From Leptospira bourretii (GTDB lineage Bacteria > Spirochaetota > Leptospiria > Leptospirales > Leptospiraceae), in NCBI RefSeq assembly GCF_004770145.1, contig NZ_RQFW01000018.1, forward strand, positions 248,001 to 312,000: a stretch of DNA of 64,000 nt, in the 5' to 3' direction. Numbering within the stretch: the stretch's first letter is position 1; each line of letters begins with the position of its first letter. The position numbers and the translations under genes were made by a program. Below the pieces are notes generated by a model. The model did no database searches, was not told the origin of the DNA, and saw only the letters and a program-made list of their open reading frames with translations. Shown here piece by piece: positions 9,613-17,502 of the stretch.

Positions 9613-9628
9613 AGCAATAACTATGCCA
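9613..9628 (-). promoter_or_regulatory. Possible sigma-54 promoter for the nitrate reductase gene
   Basis: On the minus strand the sequence TGGCATAGTTATTGCT matches the -24/-12 consensus TGGCACG-N4-TTGCA with exact GG-to-GC spacing. The predicted start of transcription is near 9602, only about three bases before ATG 9599, so the message would be nearly leaderless. This clash lowers confidence; the matches at nirB and narK raise it. Confidence 0.42.
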
Positions 9629-9749
9629 ATTGCTGAAAAATTCATAAAAATGCTTATTCCAATAGGAATTTGAACTAATTCTTCTCAGTTCGAATTTGGA
9701 AACCACGGAGAATCAAAATTTTGAATCAACATTCTGCGTATAAAACGTA

Positions 9750-9776
9750 CATTTTCATTAGATTCTAATGAAAATG
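9750..9776. promoter_or_regulatory. 27-bp perfect palindrome, candidate enhancer site
   Basis: Two 13-bp arms (CATTTTCATTAGA and its exact complement) flank a single T. It lies about 143 bp from the nitrate reductase -24/-12 site and about 188 bp from that of nirB, a usual distance for an enhancer bound by an NtrC-type activator. It has no T-run and lies far from any stop codon, so a terminator is unlikely. Confidence 0.6.
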
Positions 9777-9943
9777 AAGAGAACCGTTATAAAAGGAAAC
9801 TCAGTTACTTTTGTAACTCACTGGCAAAATAGAGCCGATTTCCTTAGAATCTGAATAATTTCTCCTATTTTCTCACTCTGCCCCTCTGAATTCCCTAAGT
9901 TTGCCATCTCATCAGTCGGATTTTTAAACTAGCTGCCTCTCTT

Positions 9944-9959
9944 AGGTACACTTCGTGCA
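9944..9959 (+). promoter_or_regulatory. Candidate sigma-54 promoter of nirB operon
   Basis: AGGTACACTTCGTGCA keeps the GG-N10-GC spacing of sigma-54 promoters and is identical at 12 of 16 positions to the stronger site before narK. Predicted transcription start is near 9970, giving a leader of about 60 bases. Confidence 0.5.
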
Positions 9960-10030
9960 TATTGTAGGAAGATTGGAACCGTTCTAGGTCACCAGTCGAA
10001 ATCCTTTTTTGGTCCAGGTAGGGTAACAAA

Positions 10031-12550
10031 ATGATCAAGCGAAAGTTAATTGTCATTGGGAACGGGATGGTTGGTCACAGATTCTGCGAAAAATTGGTGG
10101 AGTTTGGTGGCACAGACAAATTTGAAATCACAGTTCTTGGAGAAGAACCAAGACGTGCCTATGATCGGGTCCATCTTTCCGAATACTTTGCTGATAAATC
10201 TGCCGATTCCTTGTATCTTTGTCCCCCAGATTGGTATAGAACCAACGGAATCAAACTTTTATTATCCGAACCTGCCATATCCATTGATACCATCAAACGC
10301 AAGTTAGTTACCAATTTAGGCACAGAATTAGAATTTGATGAATTGATTTTTGCAACTGGATCCTCTCCCTTTGTTCCACCTCTCGAAGGATTAGACAAAG
10401 AAGGAGTTTTTGTTTATAGAACCATTGAAGACCTCGAACAAACTATGGAATACAGCAAAAAAATAAAAAAAGCAGCTGTGTTAGGTGGTGGTCTACTTGG
10501 TCTTGAAGCGGCAAAAGCTTTAGTCGATTTAGGAAAAGAAACACATGTTGTTGAATTTGCTCCGAGGCTTATGCCAAGGCAATTAGATGATGGTGGAGCT
10601 TCCATTTTAAAATCAAAAATTGAAGAAATAGGCGTTGAAATTCATTTAAACAAACAAACTGAAAAAGTTCTTGGGAATGAAAAAATTGAAGGTTTCGAGT
10701 TCAAAGATGGAGGAAACCTTCAGTTTGATATGTTGATTGTATCAGCTGGAATTCGCCCTAGAGATGAGTTGGCAAAGGAAGCCGGGATTGCCGTTGGCGA
10801 ACGTGGTGGTATTATCGTTGATGATGGTATGGGGACAAACGTATACGGCATCTATGCCATTGGAGAAGTAGCATTACATAGAAATTTTATATACGGACTT
10901 GTGGCTCCTGGATATGAAATGGCCGAAACACTTGCTTTTAACTTATGTAGCCCAGGTAGTAAACCAAAAGTTTATGTTGGATCAGACCTATCCACCAAAC
11001 TAAAATTAATTGGTGTTGAAGTGGCTTCTTTCGGTGATGCTCTTGGACAAGCCGAACATATACCAATTGTTTTCAAAAACCCAAGAAGTGGTGTTTATAA
11101 AAAATTAGTCATCTCTCCAGACGGGAAATACTTACTCGGAGGAATCCTTGTTGGAGACGCAAAAGCGTATGGAAACCTTTTGTCCTTTTATTTGAACAAA
11201 ATGGAACTTCCAGAAGAACCGGAGACTTTGATTGTTGGATCTGTTTCGGCAGAAAACTTATTTGGCGCAGATACATTACCAGATGAAGCAAAAATTTGTT
11301 CCTGCAACAATGTCTCCAAAGGTGATATCCTAAAAGCCATTCGTGAAAAAGAATGTTATGACATTACTAGTTTAAAAAATTGTTCCAAGGCCGGAAGTGG
11401 CTGCGGTGGTTGTCTACCACAAGTAAATTCAATCTTAAAAGCAGAACTAAAAGTCCAAGGGAAAGTAGTCACAGAACATCTCTGCGAACATTTCAAATAT
11501 TCCCGAAAAGAACTTTTCCAAGTCATCAAAGTAAAATCATTAAAAACTTTTCCTGATGTAATCAAAGAACTTGGTCGTGGCAATGGATGTGAAGTTTGTA
11601 AACCTGCTGTAGCATCTATCATAGCGAGCATTTGGAACGAACCAATTCTGAAACATAGAGAAATCCAAGATACAAATGATAAATATCTTGCGAATATTCA
11701 AAGAGGAGGAACTTACTCTGTTGTTCCTAGAATCCCCGGTGGAGAAATCACCCCGGACAAACTCATTGCCATTGGGGACGTAGCCAAAAAGTACAATCTT
11801 TACTGCAAAATCACAGGTGGACAACGTATTGACTTGTTAGGTGCAAGAATTGACCAACTTCCAGCCATTTGGAAAGATCTGATTGAATTCGGATTTGAAA
11901 GTGGCCATGCTTACGGGAAATCAATGCGAACGGTTAAAAGTTGTGTAGGTTCCACCTGGTGCCGGTTTGGTGTTCAGGATAGCACATCCTTTGCCATCAA
12001 ATTAGAAGAACGATACAAAGGAATTCGAGCACCTCATAAATTAAAGTGTGGAGTGTCCGGTTGTATACGAGAATGTGCAGAAGCTCGAGGAAAAGACTTT
12101 GGGATTATTGCAACTGAAAGAGGTTGGAATCTTTATATTGGTGGAAACGGGGGAGTAAATCCGAAACATGCAATTCTTTTTGCAGAGGATTTAGATGAAG
12201 ACACTTGTATCAAGTATATCGACCGTTATATGATGTTTTATATACGAACAGCAGATAAACTAATGAGGACTTCTACTTGGTTGGAACAATTGGAAGGTGG
12301 GATTGAATATCTAAAAGATGTGGTGATCAATGATCGATTGGGTATCAATTCACAACTTGATGAAGAAATGAATTCACTTGTGAATACTTACCTCTGCGAA
12401 TGGAAAGACGTTGTGGAAGATCCAGAAAAACAAAAGAAGTTTAGACATTTTGTGAATAGCCCAGAGATAGATCCAAACATTAAGTTCATTGAAGAACGTG
12501 GGCAAATTCGCCCAGTGGATTGGGTGGAAAAAGATTTAGTAAATTCATAA
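10031..12550 (+). CDS. nirB: Nitrite reductase [NAD(P)H], large subunit
   Basis: An 839-residue protein, close to the usual 830-850 for NirB. Order of parts: FAD/NAD(P)-binding region at 1-300 (IGNGMVGHRFCE; AVLGGGLLGLEAAKAL), two BFD-like [2Fe-2S] domains near 421-460 (CSCNN to GCGGC) and 485-525 (GNGCEVC), a ferredoxin-like half domain, then the sirohaem/[4Fe-4S] ligands CVGSTWC near 635 and the GCIREC motif near 672. It reduces nitrite to ammonium in the cytoplasm with six electrons from NAD(P)H. It heads the operon nirB-nirD-cobA-moaCB-moeA, whose products provide sirohaem precursor and Moco. Confidence 0.95.
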   Translation: MIKRKLIVIGNGMVGHRFCEKLVEFGGTDKFEITVLGEEPRRAYDRVHLSEYFADKSADSLYLCPPDWYRTNGIKLLLSEPAISIDTIKRKLVTNLGTELEFDELIFATGSSPFVPPLEGLDKEGVFVYRTIEDLEQTMEYSKKIKKAAVLGGGLLGLEAAKALVDLGKETHVVEFAPRLMPRQLDDGGASILKSKIEEIGVEIHLNKQTEKVLGNEKIEGFEFKDGGNLQFDMLIVSAGIRPRDELAKEAGIAVGERGGIIVDDGMGTNVYGIYAIGEVALHRNFIYGLVAPGYEMAETLAFNLCSPGSKPKVYVGSDLSTKLKLIGVEVASFGDALGQAEHIPIVFKNPRSGVYKKLVISPDGKYLLGGILVGDAKAYGNLLSFYLNKMELPEEPETLIVGSVSAENLFGADTLPDEAKICSCNNVSKGDILKAIREKECYDITSLKNCSKAGSGCGGCLPQVNSILKAELKVQGKVVTEHLCEHFKYSRKELFQVIKVKSLKTFPDVIKELGRGNGCEVCKPAVASIIASIWNEPILKHREIQDTNDKYLANIQRGGTYSVVPRIPGGEITPDKLIAIGDVAKKYNLYCKITGGQRIDLLGARIDQLPAIWKDLIEFGFESGHAYGKSMRTVKSCVGSTWCRFGVQDSTSFAIKLEERYKGIRAPHKLKCGVSGCIRECAEARGKDFGIIATERGWNLYIGGNGGVNPKHAILFAEDLDEDTCIKYIDRYMMFYIRTADKLMRTSTWLEQLEGGIEYLKDVVINDRLGINSQLDEEMNSLVNTYLCEWKDVVEDPEKQKKFRHFVNSPEIDPNIKFIEERGQIRPVDWVEKDLVNS

Positions 12551-12563
12551 TAGGAGAAACAAA

Positions 12564-12932
12564 ATGGGAACAAGTATCAAAAACAAAGAAAGAGTTTTAA
12601 TAGGTCCAGTTTTTGATTTTGAAAAAGAAGGTGGAGTCTCTGCAAAAGTGGGAGAAAAACAAATTGCCATATTCTATTTTGAATCTCGAAACGAATGGTA
12701 TGCTTGCGACAATGCCTGTCCGCATACAGGTGATATGGTATTGTCCCGCGGTTTTTTGGGAGACAATAATGGAGAGCCAAAAGTAGTTTGCCCACTTCAT
12801 AAAAGAAATTTTTCACTCACTAGCGGAGATTGCCTGAGTGGAGAAAACTACAAAGTCAATGTTTATCCAGTGATAGTTGAAAATGGATCTGTTTATCTAG
12901 AAATTGATTCATCTTCAGGTAACAATGTTTAA
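12564..12932 (+). CDS. nirD: Nitrite reductase small subunit (Rieske-type)
   Basis: This 122-residue protein is a Rieske fold of the NirD type. The [2Fe-2S] ligands are visible: Cys-Pro-His in ACPHTG near residue 50 and Cys-Pro-Leu-His in VCPLHKRNF near residue 75. Some NirD proteins have lost these ligands; here they are present, so a cluster is expected. It forms the assimilatory nitrite reductase with NirB. Start ATG at 12564 follows TAGGAGAAAC, 13 bp after nirB. Confidence 0.93.
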   Translation: MGTSIKNKERVLIGPVFDFEKEGGVSAKVGEKQIAIFYFESRNEWYACDNACPHTGDMVLSRGFLGDNNGEPKVVCPLHKRNFSLTSGDCLSGENYKVNVYPVIVENGSVYLEIDSSSGNNV

Positions 12933-12943
12933 TTGGTAGTTAT

Positions 12944-13735
12944 ATGGATTCCTTCAACAAAATAACAACCAAAGGTAAAGTGTATTTAGTGGGAGCGGGA
13001 CCAGGAGATCCAGATCTTTTGACTGTTAAAGCATTCAAAACATTACGCAAGGCAGATATTGTTTTTTATGATGATTTGGTATCTCCTCGAATTTTGGGTG
13101 TTTGTCGAAAAAAAATCCAAATGGTTTATGTTGGGAAAAGACTAGGCATCCATAGTTGTTTACAAGACGAAATCAATTCTAAACTCATCCAAGCTGCCAA
13201 TGAATATAAAACTGTTGTTAGATTAAAAGGTGGTGATCCATCCATATTCGGAAGAGTTGGTGAAGAATATGCATCCCTACTTTCCGAAGGAATTTCTTGT
13301 GAGATTATTGCCGGAATCACAACCGCCTCTGGTGTGGCTTCTTCCTTGGGTTTCCCGCTAACCCATAGAGATTATGCGAGAGAAATTTTGTTTTTATCAG
13401 GACACAAAAAAGACGGTGTTAACTCAGATGCTTTTAAAAACTTAAACTGTGTTGGTAAAACGATCATTGTCTATATGGGGCTCAATTCAATCGATCTCAT
13501 CGTATCAGAACTTTTAGATGCAGGGAATTCCAGGGAAACTCATATCGCAGTCATCCAAAATGCAACCTTAGATACGGAACGAGTTTTTACAGGAAATTTA
13601 GATTCAATCCAGTCTATCATTCTAGAAAACCAAGTTAAATCCCCTGCCATTCTTGTGATCGGAGAGATTGTCAGATTTTATAGAGAGATGGAAATTTTGA
13701 AAAATGACTATTCTTCCATTCTCACATCCCTATAA
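12944..13735 (+). CDS. cobA: Uroporphyrinogen-III C-methyltransferase
   Basis: A 263-residue SUMT with the family motifs VYLVGAGPGDPDLLTVKA near residue 12, VVRLKGGDPSIFGRVGEE near residue 88 and GITTASGVASSLGFPLTHRD. It uses two S-adenosylmethionine to make precorrin-2, the first dedicated step to sirohaem and cobalamin. Its length matches the single-domain form, without the CysG dehydrogenase/ferrochelatase part; the later steps must be encoded elsewhere or by another protein. It lies 11 bp after nirD, which fits supply of sirohaem to NirB. Confidence 0.93.
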   Translation: MDSFNKITTKGKVYLVGAGPGDPDLLTVKAFKTLRKADIVFYDDLVSPRILGVCRKKIQMVYVGKRLGIHSCLQDEINSKLIQAANEYKTVVRLKGGDPSIFGRVGEEYASLLSEGISCEIIAGITTASGVASSLGFPLTHRDYAREILFLSGHKKDGVNSDAFKNLNCVGKTIIVYMGLNSIDLIVSELLDAGNSRETHIAVIQNATLDTERVFTGNLDSIQSIILENQVKSPAILVIGEIVRFYREMEILKNDYSSILTSL

Positions 13736-13744
13736 GGGATAGGA

Positions 13745-14659
13745 ATGAATGATATCACTGGAAAAAGAACCACACTTCGGTATGCGGAAGCCGAGGGATA
13801 TGTCTATTGTCATCCCAACACCATCGAAAGGGTTAAAGCAAACAATCTTCCCAAAGGAGATCTTTTTGGTGTAGCCAAAGCTGCTGCCCTACTTGGATCT
13901 AAAAAAACAGCTGAGTTAATTCCTCATTGCCATCCAGTTCCGATTGATTCTTTTTCCATTTCATTCGAAATTTTAGAATCAAAAAATGCCATTCGAATCC
14001 AAACACAAGCAAAGTCGATTGGCAAAACAGGAATTGAAATGGAAGCCCTTACAGGTGTTACTGTCGCAGCCCTTGTGATTTATGATCTATTAAAACCAAT
14101 CGATAAAGAAATTGAAATCTCTTCAGTCAAACTTTTAGAAAAAAAAGGCGGAAAAACAGATTCACAAATTTCAAAATTTGCAAGCGGATCCAATGCAAAG
14201 ATTTTGGTTTGTTCCGATTCCTGTTTTGCCGGTAAAAAAGAAGACGGATCGGGAAAGGTAATTGCAGAACTTCTCAAAGCAGAAGGAGTAGATGTTTTAG
14301 AAATACAAATTGTACCGGACGAACCAACAGAAATTCAAAAAGTAATCTCTACTTGGAGTTCAGAAAAAATTGACTTAATTGTTACAACTGGAGGGACAGG
14401 CCTTGGCCCCAGAGACAATACCACAGACACCATAAAACAGATGTTAGAACAGGAAATCCCAGGGATTGCAGAGGTAATGCGTTCCTTTGGACAAGATAGA
14501 ACTCCATTTGCAATGTTATCCCGTTCTCTTGCCGGAAGGATTGGAAAATCGCTCATTGTAGCAGTTCCTGGAAGTAGCAATGGGGCAAAAGAGAGTATGA
14601 CTGCAATTTTACCGGCCATCTTTCATGCAAAAAAAATGATGAGAGGGGAAGGACATTGA
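13745..14659 (+). CDS. moaCB: MoaC-MoaB/MogA fusion for molybdenum cofactor synthesis
   Basis: Two known domains in one 304-residue chain. Residues 1-155 are MoaC (cyclic pyranopterin monophosphate synthase): PKGDLFGVAKAAALLGSKKT, LIPHCHPVPID, GIEMEALTGVTVAAL. Residues 160-304 are MoaB/MogA (molybdopterin adenylyltransferase): VTTGGTGLGPRDNTTD and AVPGSSNGAKESMTAI. The fusion joins an early and a late Moco step; MoaCB fusions are known in several bacteria. Ribosome-binding site AGGGATAGGA precedes ATG 13745. Its stop overlaps the moeA start by four bases (TTGA). Confidence 0.93.
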   Translation: MNDITGKRTTLRYAEAEGYVYCHPNTIERVKANNLPKGDLFGVAKAAALLGSKKTAELIPHCHPVPIDSFSISFEILESKNAIRIQTQAKSIGKTGIEMEALTGVTVAALVIYDLLKPIDKEIEISSVKLLEKKGGKTDSQISKFASGSNAKILVCSDSCFAGKKEDGSGKVIAELLKAEGVDVLEIQIVPDEPTEIQKVISTWSSEKIDLIVTTGGTGLGPRDNTTDTIKQMLEQEIPGIAEVMRSFGQDRTPFAMLSRSLAGRIGKSLIVAVPGSSNGAKESMTAILPAIFHAKKMMRGEGH

Positions 14660-15846
14660 TCTCTTACAAGGAAGCTCTTAGTAAAATTCTTTCAGAAACA
14701 AAAATTTTTCCTACAGAACTCATTCCATTAGAGCAGTCTTTTGGTCGAGTCCTTGCGGAACCAGTTATGGCGGATAGAGATTATCCACCTTTTCACCGTT
14801 CGGCGATGGATGGATTTGCTATTTTTTCCGGAGATTTTTCTCCGAACAAAACCTATGTTTATGAAAAAGAACTACCTGCAGGAACAAATATCCAATTAGA
14901 ACCAGGTGATGAGGCCGTTCGGATTATGACCGGCGCTCCTGTACCAGATGGCTTTGATGTTGTAATTAAAATAGAAGATTGTATTCTAAACGAATCAAAC
15001 AACAAAAAACAAGTTTCTTTTACGATTCAAGAAGTCAAAACTTGGAATAACATCGCCAAACAAGGTGAAGATGTAAAAAAAGACCAATTGGTTTTGCCAA
15101 AAGGCATCCAAATTGGTACATCAGAAATCTCTTTACTCGCAAGCCTTGGAAAAGAAAAAGTTCCTGTGGTCCAATCACCTGAAGTCCATATCATTTCTAC
15201 AGGAAACGAAGTGGTCCCTGTTCATCAAACACCGCTTCCTTACCAAATCAGAGACTCAAATTCTTTCACCATTAGTACTTTTTTATCCAAATTCAAAATC
15301 CAACCAAAATCCATCACTCATGTTCCAGATATAGAATCAAAAATGAAAGATTCTATAAAACAAGGACTAGAAGGTGACATCTTAATTCTTTCTGGTGGAG
15401 TGTCGATGGGTAATATGGATTTAGTTCCATCCATATTACAAAAATTAGGTGTAGAACTCATTTTTCATAAAACAGCGATCAAACCTGGAAAACCAATTTG
15501 GTTTGGAAAACGAAATGGTACCATTGTTTTTGGAATGCCAGGGAACCCATTCAGTGTCCAAACCTGTTCTCGTATTTTTTTAGAACCTTATTTACGGCAA
15601 TCATTCGGATTACCCAGCCATCCCGTTTACAAACTTCCTTTCTCTACCACCAAACATAAGAAAGGTTCTCTTACGGAATTTTTCCCCGTAAAACTGGAAA
15701 CCACCAACAAAACCTATCTTACACCCATTGCTTTTAATGGAAGCGGAGACATCCGTGCGGGGATTTTCTCTGACGGACTTGCTATTTTTCCAAACGAACT
15801 CTCAGAAATCCAAAAAGAAGATTGCATCGAATTTTTACCTTGGTAA
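14656..15846 (+). CDS. moeA: Molybdopterin molybdenumtransferase
   Basis: A 396-residue MoeA with all four domains: the N-terminal part with HRSAMDGFAI near residue 48, the central RIMTGAPVPDGFDVVIKIED, the MoCF-like domain with STGNEVVP, SGGVSMGNMD and FGMPGNPFSVQTC near 295, and a beta-rich C-terminal domain. It inserts molybdate into adenylylated molybdopterin. Translation starts with TTG inside the stop of moaCB (TTGA overlap), a sign of coupling. It closes the operon that begins at nirB. Confidence 0.93.
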   Translation: MISYKEALSKILSETKIFPTELIPLEQSFGRVLAEPVMADRDYPPFHRSAMDGFAIFSGDFSPNKTYVYEKELPAGTNIQLEPGDEAVRIMTGAPVPDGFDVVIKIEDCILNESNNKKQVSFTIQEVKTWNNIAKQGEDVKKDQLVLPKGIQIGTSEISLLASLGKEKVPVVQSPEVHIISTGNEVVPVHQTPLPYQIRDSNSFTISTFLSKFKIQPKSITHVPDIESKMKDSIKQGLEGDILILSGGVSMGNMDLVPSILQKLGVELIFHKTAIKPGKPIWFGKRNGTIVFGMPGNPFSVQTCSRIFLEPYLRQSFGLPSHPVYKLPFSTTKHKKGSLTEFFPVKLETTNKTYLTPIAFNGSGDIRAGIFSDGLAIFPNELSEIQKEDCIEFLPW

Positions 15847-15869
15847 TCACCAAAATCCCCTCCTCCATT

Positions 15870-15939
15870 TGTACATTCTGTACACAGATCTTTGGGTTTT
15901 TGGTCAAAATATTGCCTGATTGTCGTACATATTCTACAT
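15870..15939. promoter_or_regulatory. Two related GTACAT..TTCT..TACA sites upstream of narK
   Basis: TGTACATTCTGTACA at 15870-15884 and GTACATATTCTACAT at 15925-15939 are related near-palindromes with centres about 55 bp apart, close to five helical turns. They sit about 80-140 bp upstream of the sigma-54-like promoter, where enhancer sites for an NtrC-type activator are expected. Confidence 0.4.
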
Positions 15940-16007
15940 AAGGGAAAACCATAAGCGTAAAGTCCATTTTTCAGGCGTTTTAACGCATTTTAGATCATTT
16001 CGTGCTA

Positions 16008-16023
16008 TGGTACGCTTTTTGCA
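16008..16023 (+). promoter_or_regulatory. Sigma-54 promoter of narK
   Basis: TGGTACGCTTTTTGCA matches the consensus TGGCACG-N4-TTGCA with one mismatch and exact spacing. Transcription would start near 16034, just upstream of AGGAG (16039-16043) and the GTG start at 16054. This is the best of the three sigma-54-like sites in the nitrogen cluster. Confidence 0.65.
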
Positions 16024-16053
16024 CTGTTTTGTAGCAAAAGGAGTAAACTTCCC

Positions 16054-17409
16054 GTGACAATTACACCTCATGCGAAAGCAACTAAAATCGATTTATTCAG
16101 CCTGGCGACACCGCAAATGCGGACATTCCACCTAACTTGGATTGCATTCTTCCTCTGTTTTTTTGGATGGTTTGGAATCGCTCCACTTATGGTTTATGTT
16201 AGAGAAGAACTATCCTTAACAAAAGCCCAAGTTGGTAATATCATCATCGCCTCTGTAGCCATAACAATTTTTATGCGATTGTTCATCGGTTGGTTGTGTG
16301 ACAAAATTGGACCACGGATTGCATATACAATTCTTTTAACATTGGGATCTATTCCCGTCATGTGTATTGGCCTTGCCGATAGTTATTTTTCTTTTTTACT
16401 TTTAAGATTGGCCATTGGAGCCATTGGAGCATCTTTTGTCATTACCCAATACCATACATCTGTTATGTTTGCGCCGAATATCATTGGTACGGCGAATGCT
16501 ACAACGGCTGGATGGGGAAACTTAGGTGGTGGTGTGACTCAGATGGTGATGCCAATCCTTTTTGGATTTTTTGTCGCTTTTGGTTTTACGACTGGAGTTT
16601 CCTGGAGACTTGCAATGGTGGTTCCTGGTGCTGCTCTATTTTTTATGGGTATCATTTATTATTTTGGAACACAAGACACTCCCGGTGGAAACTTTAAAGA
16701 TATCAAAGAAACTTATCCCACTTTTCAAGGTGGAAAGAAAAATTCACTTAGCAACTTTTTATTAGTCATCAAAGATCCTAGAGTTTGGTTGTTATTTCTT
16801 GCTTATGGAGCTTGTTTTGGCATTGAACTTACGATCAACAATATTGCAGCCTTGTATTATGTAGATCAGTTTCAGTTGTCGCCAACAACTGCAGGACTTA
16901 TCGCTGGTCTTTTTGGTTTAATGAATTTGTTTGCAAGAACACTTGGCGGAGCCTTTGGTGATAAATTTGGAATTAAGTGGGGTCTTCGCGGAAGAGTTGT
17001 TTGGTTATCAGCTGTTTTAGCTGGAGAAGGACTTTGTTTGATTTTATTTTCACAAATGAGTTCACTGATTCTTGCCATTTCATCCATGATCGTCTTTAGT
17101 TTGTTTGTGCAGATGTCAGAAGGAGCTACATTCTCTGTTGTCCCTTTTGTGAATAAAAAAGCAATCGGTGCCGTATCGGGTATTGTTGGTGCTGGTGGAA
17201 ATGCTGGTGCTGTCTCTGCCGGATTTTTATTTAGAGGAGATCTTAGTTACCAAAGTGCTTTACTCATCATTGGAGTCACTGTCACAGTAGCTGCTTTTTT
17301 TACCTTACTAGTTCGATTTTCAACAGAAGAAGAAAAAGAAGTAGGCGATGAACTGAGTAAAATATTACCTTCGGGTGAAAAAGAAACCACTTTGGTCTCT
17401 GCTACCTAA
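16054..17409 (+). CDS. narK: Nitrate/nitrite transporter of the major facilitator superfamily
   Basis: A 451-residue, twelve-helix MFS protein. It shows both nitrate signatures of the NarK/NNP family: GWGNLGGGVTQ near residue 152 and GAGGNAGAV near 378, plus the MFS loop GWLCDKIGPR. It imports nitrate, possibly with nitrite exchange, across the inner membrane. Start is GTG at 16054 with AGGAG eleven bases upstream. It lies between moeA and a second molybdoenzyme gene but has its own promoter and a hairpin after its stop, so it is probably a separate unit. Confidence 0.92.
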   Translation: MTITPHAKATKIDLFSLATPQMRTFHLTWIAFFLCFFGWFGIAPLMVYVREELSLTKAQVGNIIIASVAITIFMRLFIGWLCDKIGPRIAYTILLTLGSIPVMCIGLADSYFSFLLLRLAIGAIGASFVITQYHTSVMFAPNIIGTANATTAGWGNLGGGVTQMVMPILFGFFVAFGFTTGVSWRLAMVVPGAALFFMGIIYYFGTQDTPGGNFKDIKETYPTFQGGKKNSLSNFLLVIKDPRVWLLFLAYGACFGIELTINNIAALYYVDQFQLSPTTAGLIAGLFGLMNLFARTLGGAFGDKFGIKWGLRGRVVWLSAVLAGEGLCLILFSQMSSLILAISSMIVFSLFVQMSEGATFSVVPFVNKKAIGAVSGIVGAGGNAGAVSAGFLFRGDLSYQSALLIIGVTVTVAAFFTLLVRFSTEEEKEVGDELSKILPSGEKETTLVSAT

Positions 17410-17413
17410 TACA

Positions 17414-17449
17414 AAAATGGATCGATTTTATCGAAACACGATCCATTTT
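17414..17449 (+). terminator. Hairpin after narK
   Basis: An 11-bp perfect stem, AAAATGGATCG with its complement at 17439-17449, encloses a 14-base loop five bases after the narK stop. The stem ends in TTTTA. It probably ends or weakens narK transcription before the next gene. Confidence 0.6.
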
Positions 17450-17466
17450 ACACTTGTATCTTCAAA

Positions 17467-17502
17467 AACTCTCTCTTAAAATCTCCGTCTTAGGAGAGAG
17501 TT
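17467..17502 (+). promoter_or_regulatory. Hairpin that sequesters the ribosome-binding site of the next gene
   Basis: Left arm AACTCTCTCTTAA (17467-17479) pairs with TTAGGAGAGAGTT (17490-17502): 12 Watson-Crick pairs and one T-G wobble around a 10-base loop. The right arm holds the whole Shine-Dalgarno AGGAGAG and ends directly at the ATG of 17503. In RNA this would block translation until opened by heat, a protein, a ligand or the ribosome itself. Confidence 0.65.

Larger units (their letters stand above)
9629..10030. promoter_or_regulatory. Divergent nas/nir control region
   Basis: About 400 bp without a gene separate the two divergent nitrogen operons. It holds an imperfect 10-bp inverted repeat (9667-9676 with 9687-9696), a 27-bp palindrome (9750-9776), a sigma-54-like promoter for nirB (9944-9959) and a leader of about 60 bases ending in AGGTAGGG before ATG 10031. 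No credible ORF is seen. Confidence 0.7.

Noticed and set aside
15901..15916. A second sigma-54-like sequence TGGTCAAAATATTGCC before narK
   Set aside because: It fits less well than the site at 16008-16023, and it lies between two candidate activator sites where a start would not make sense.
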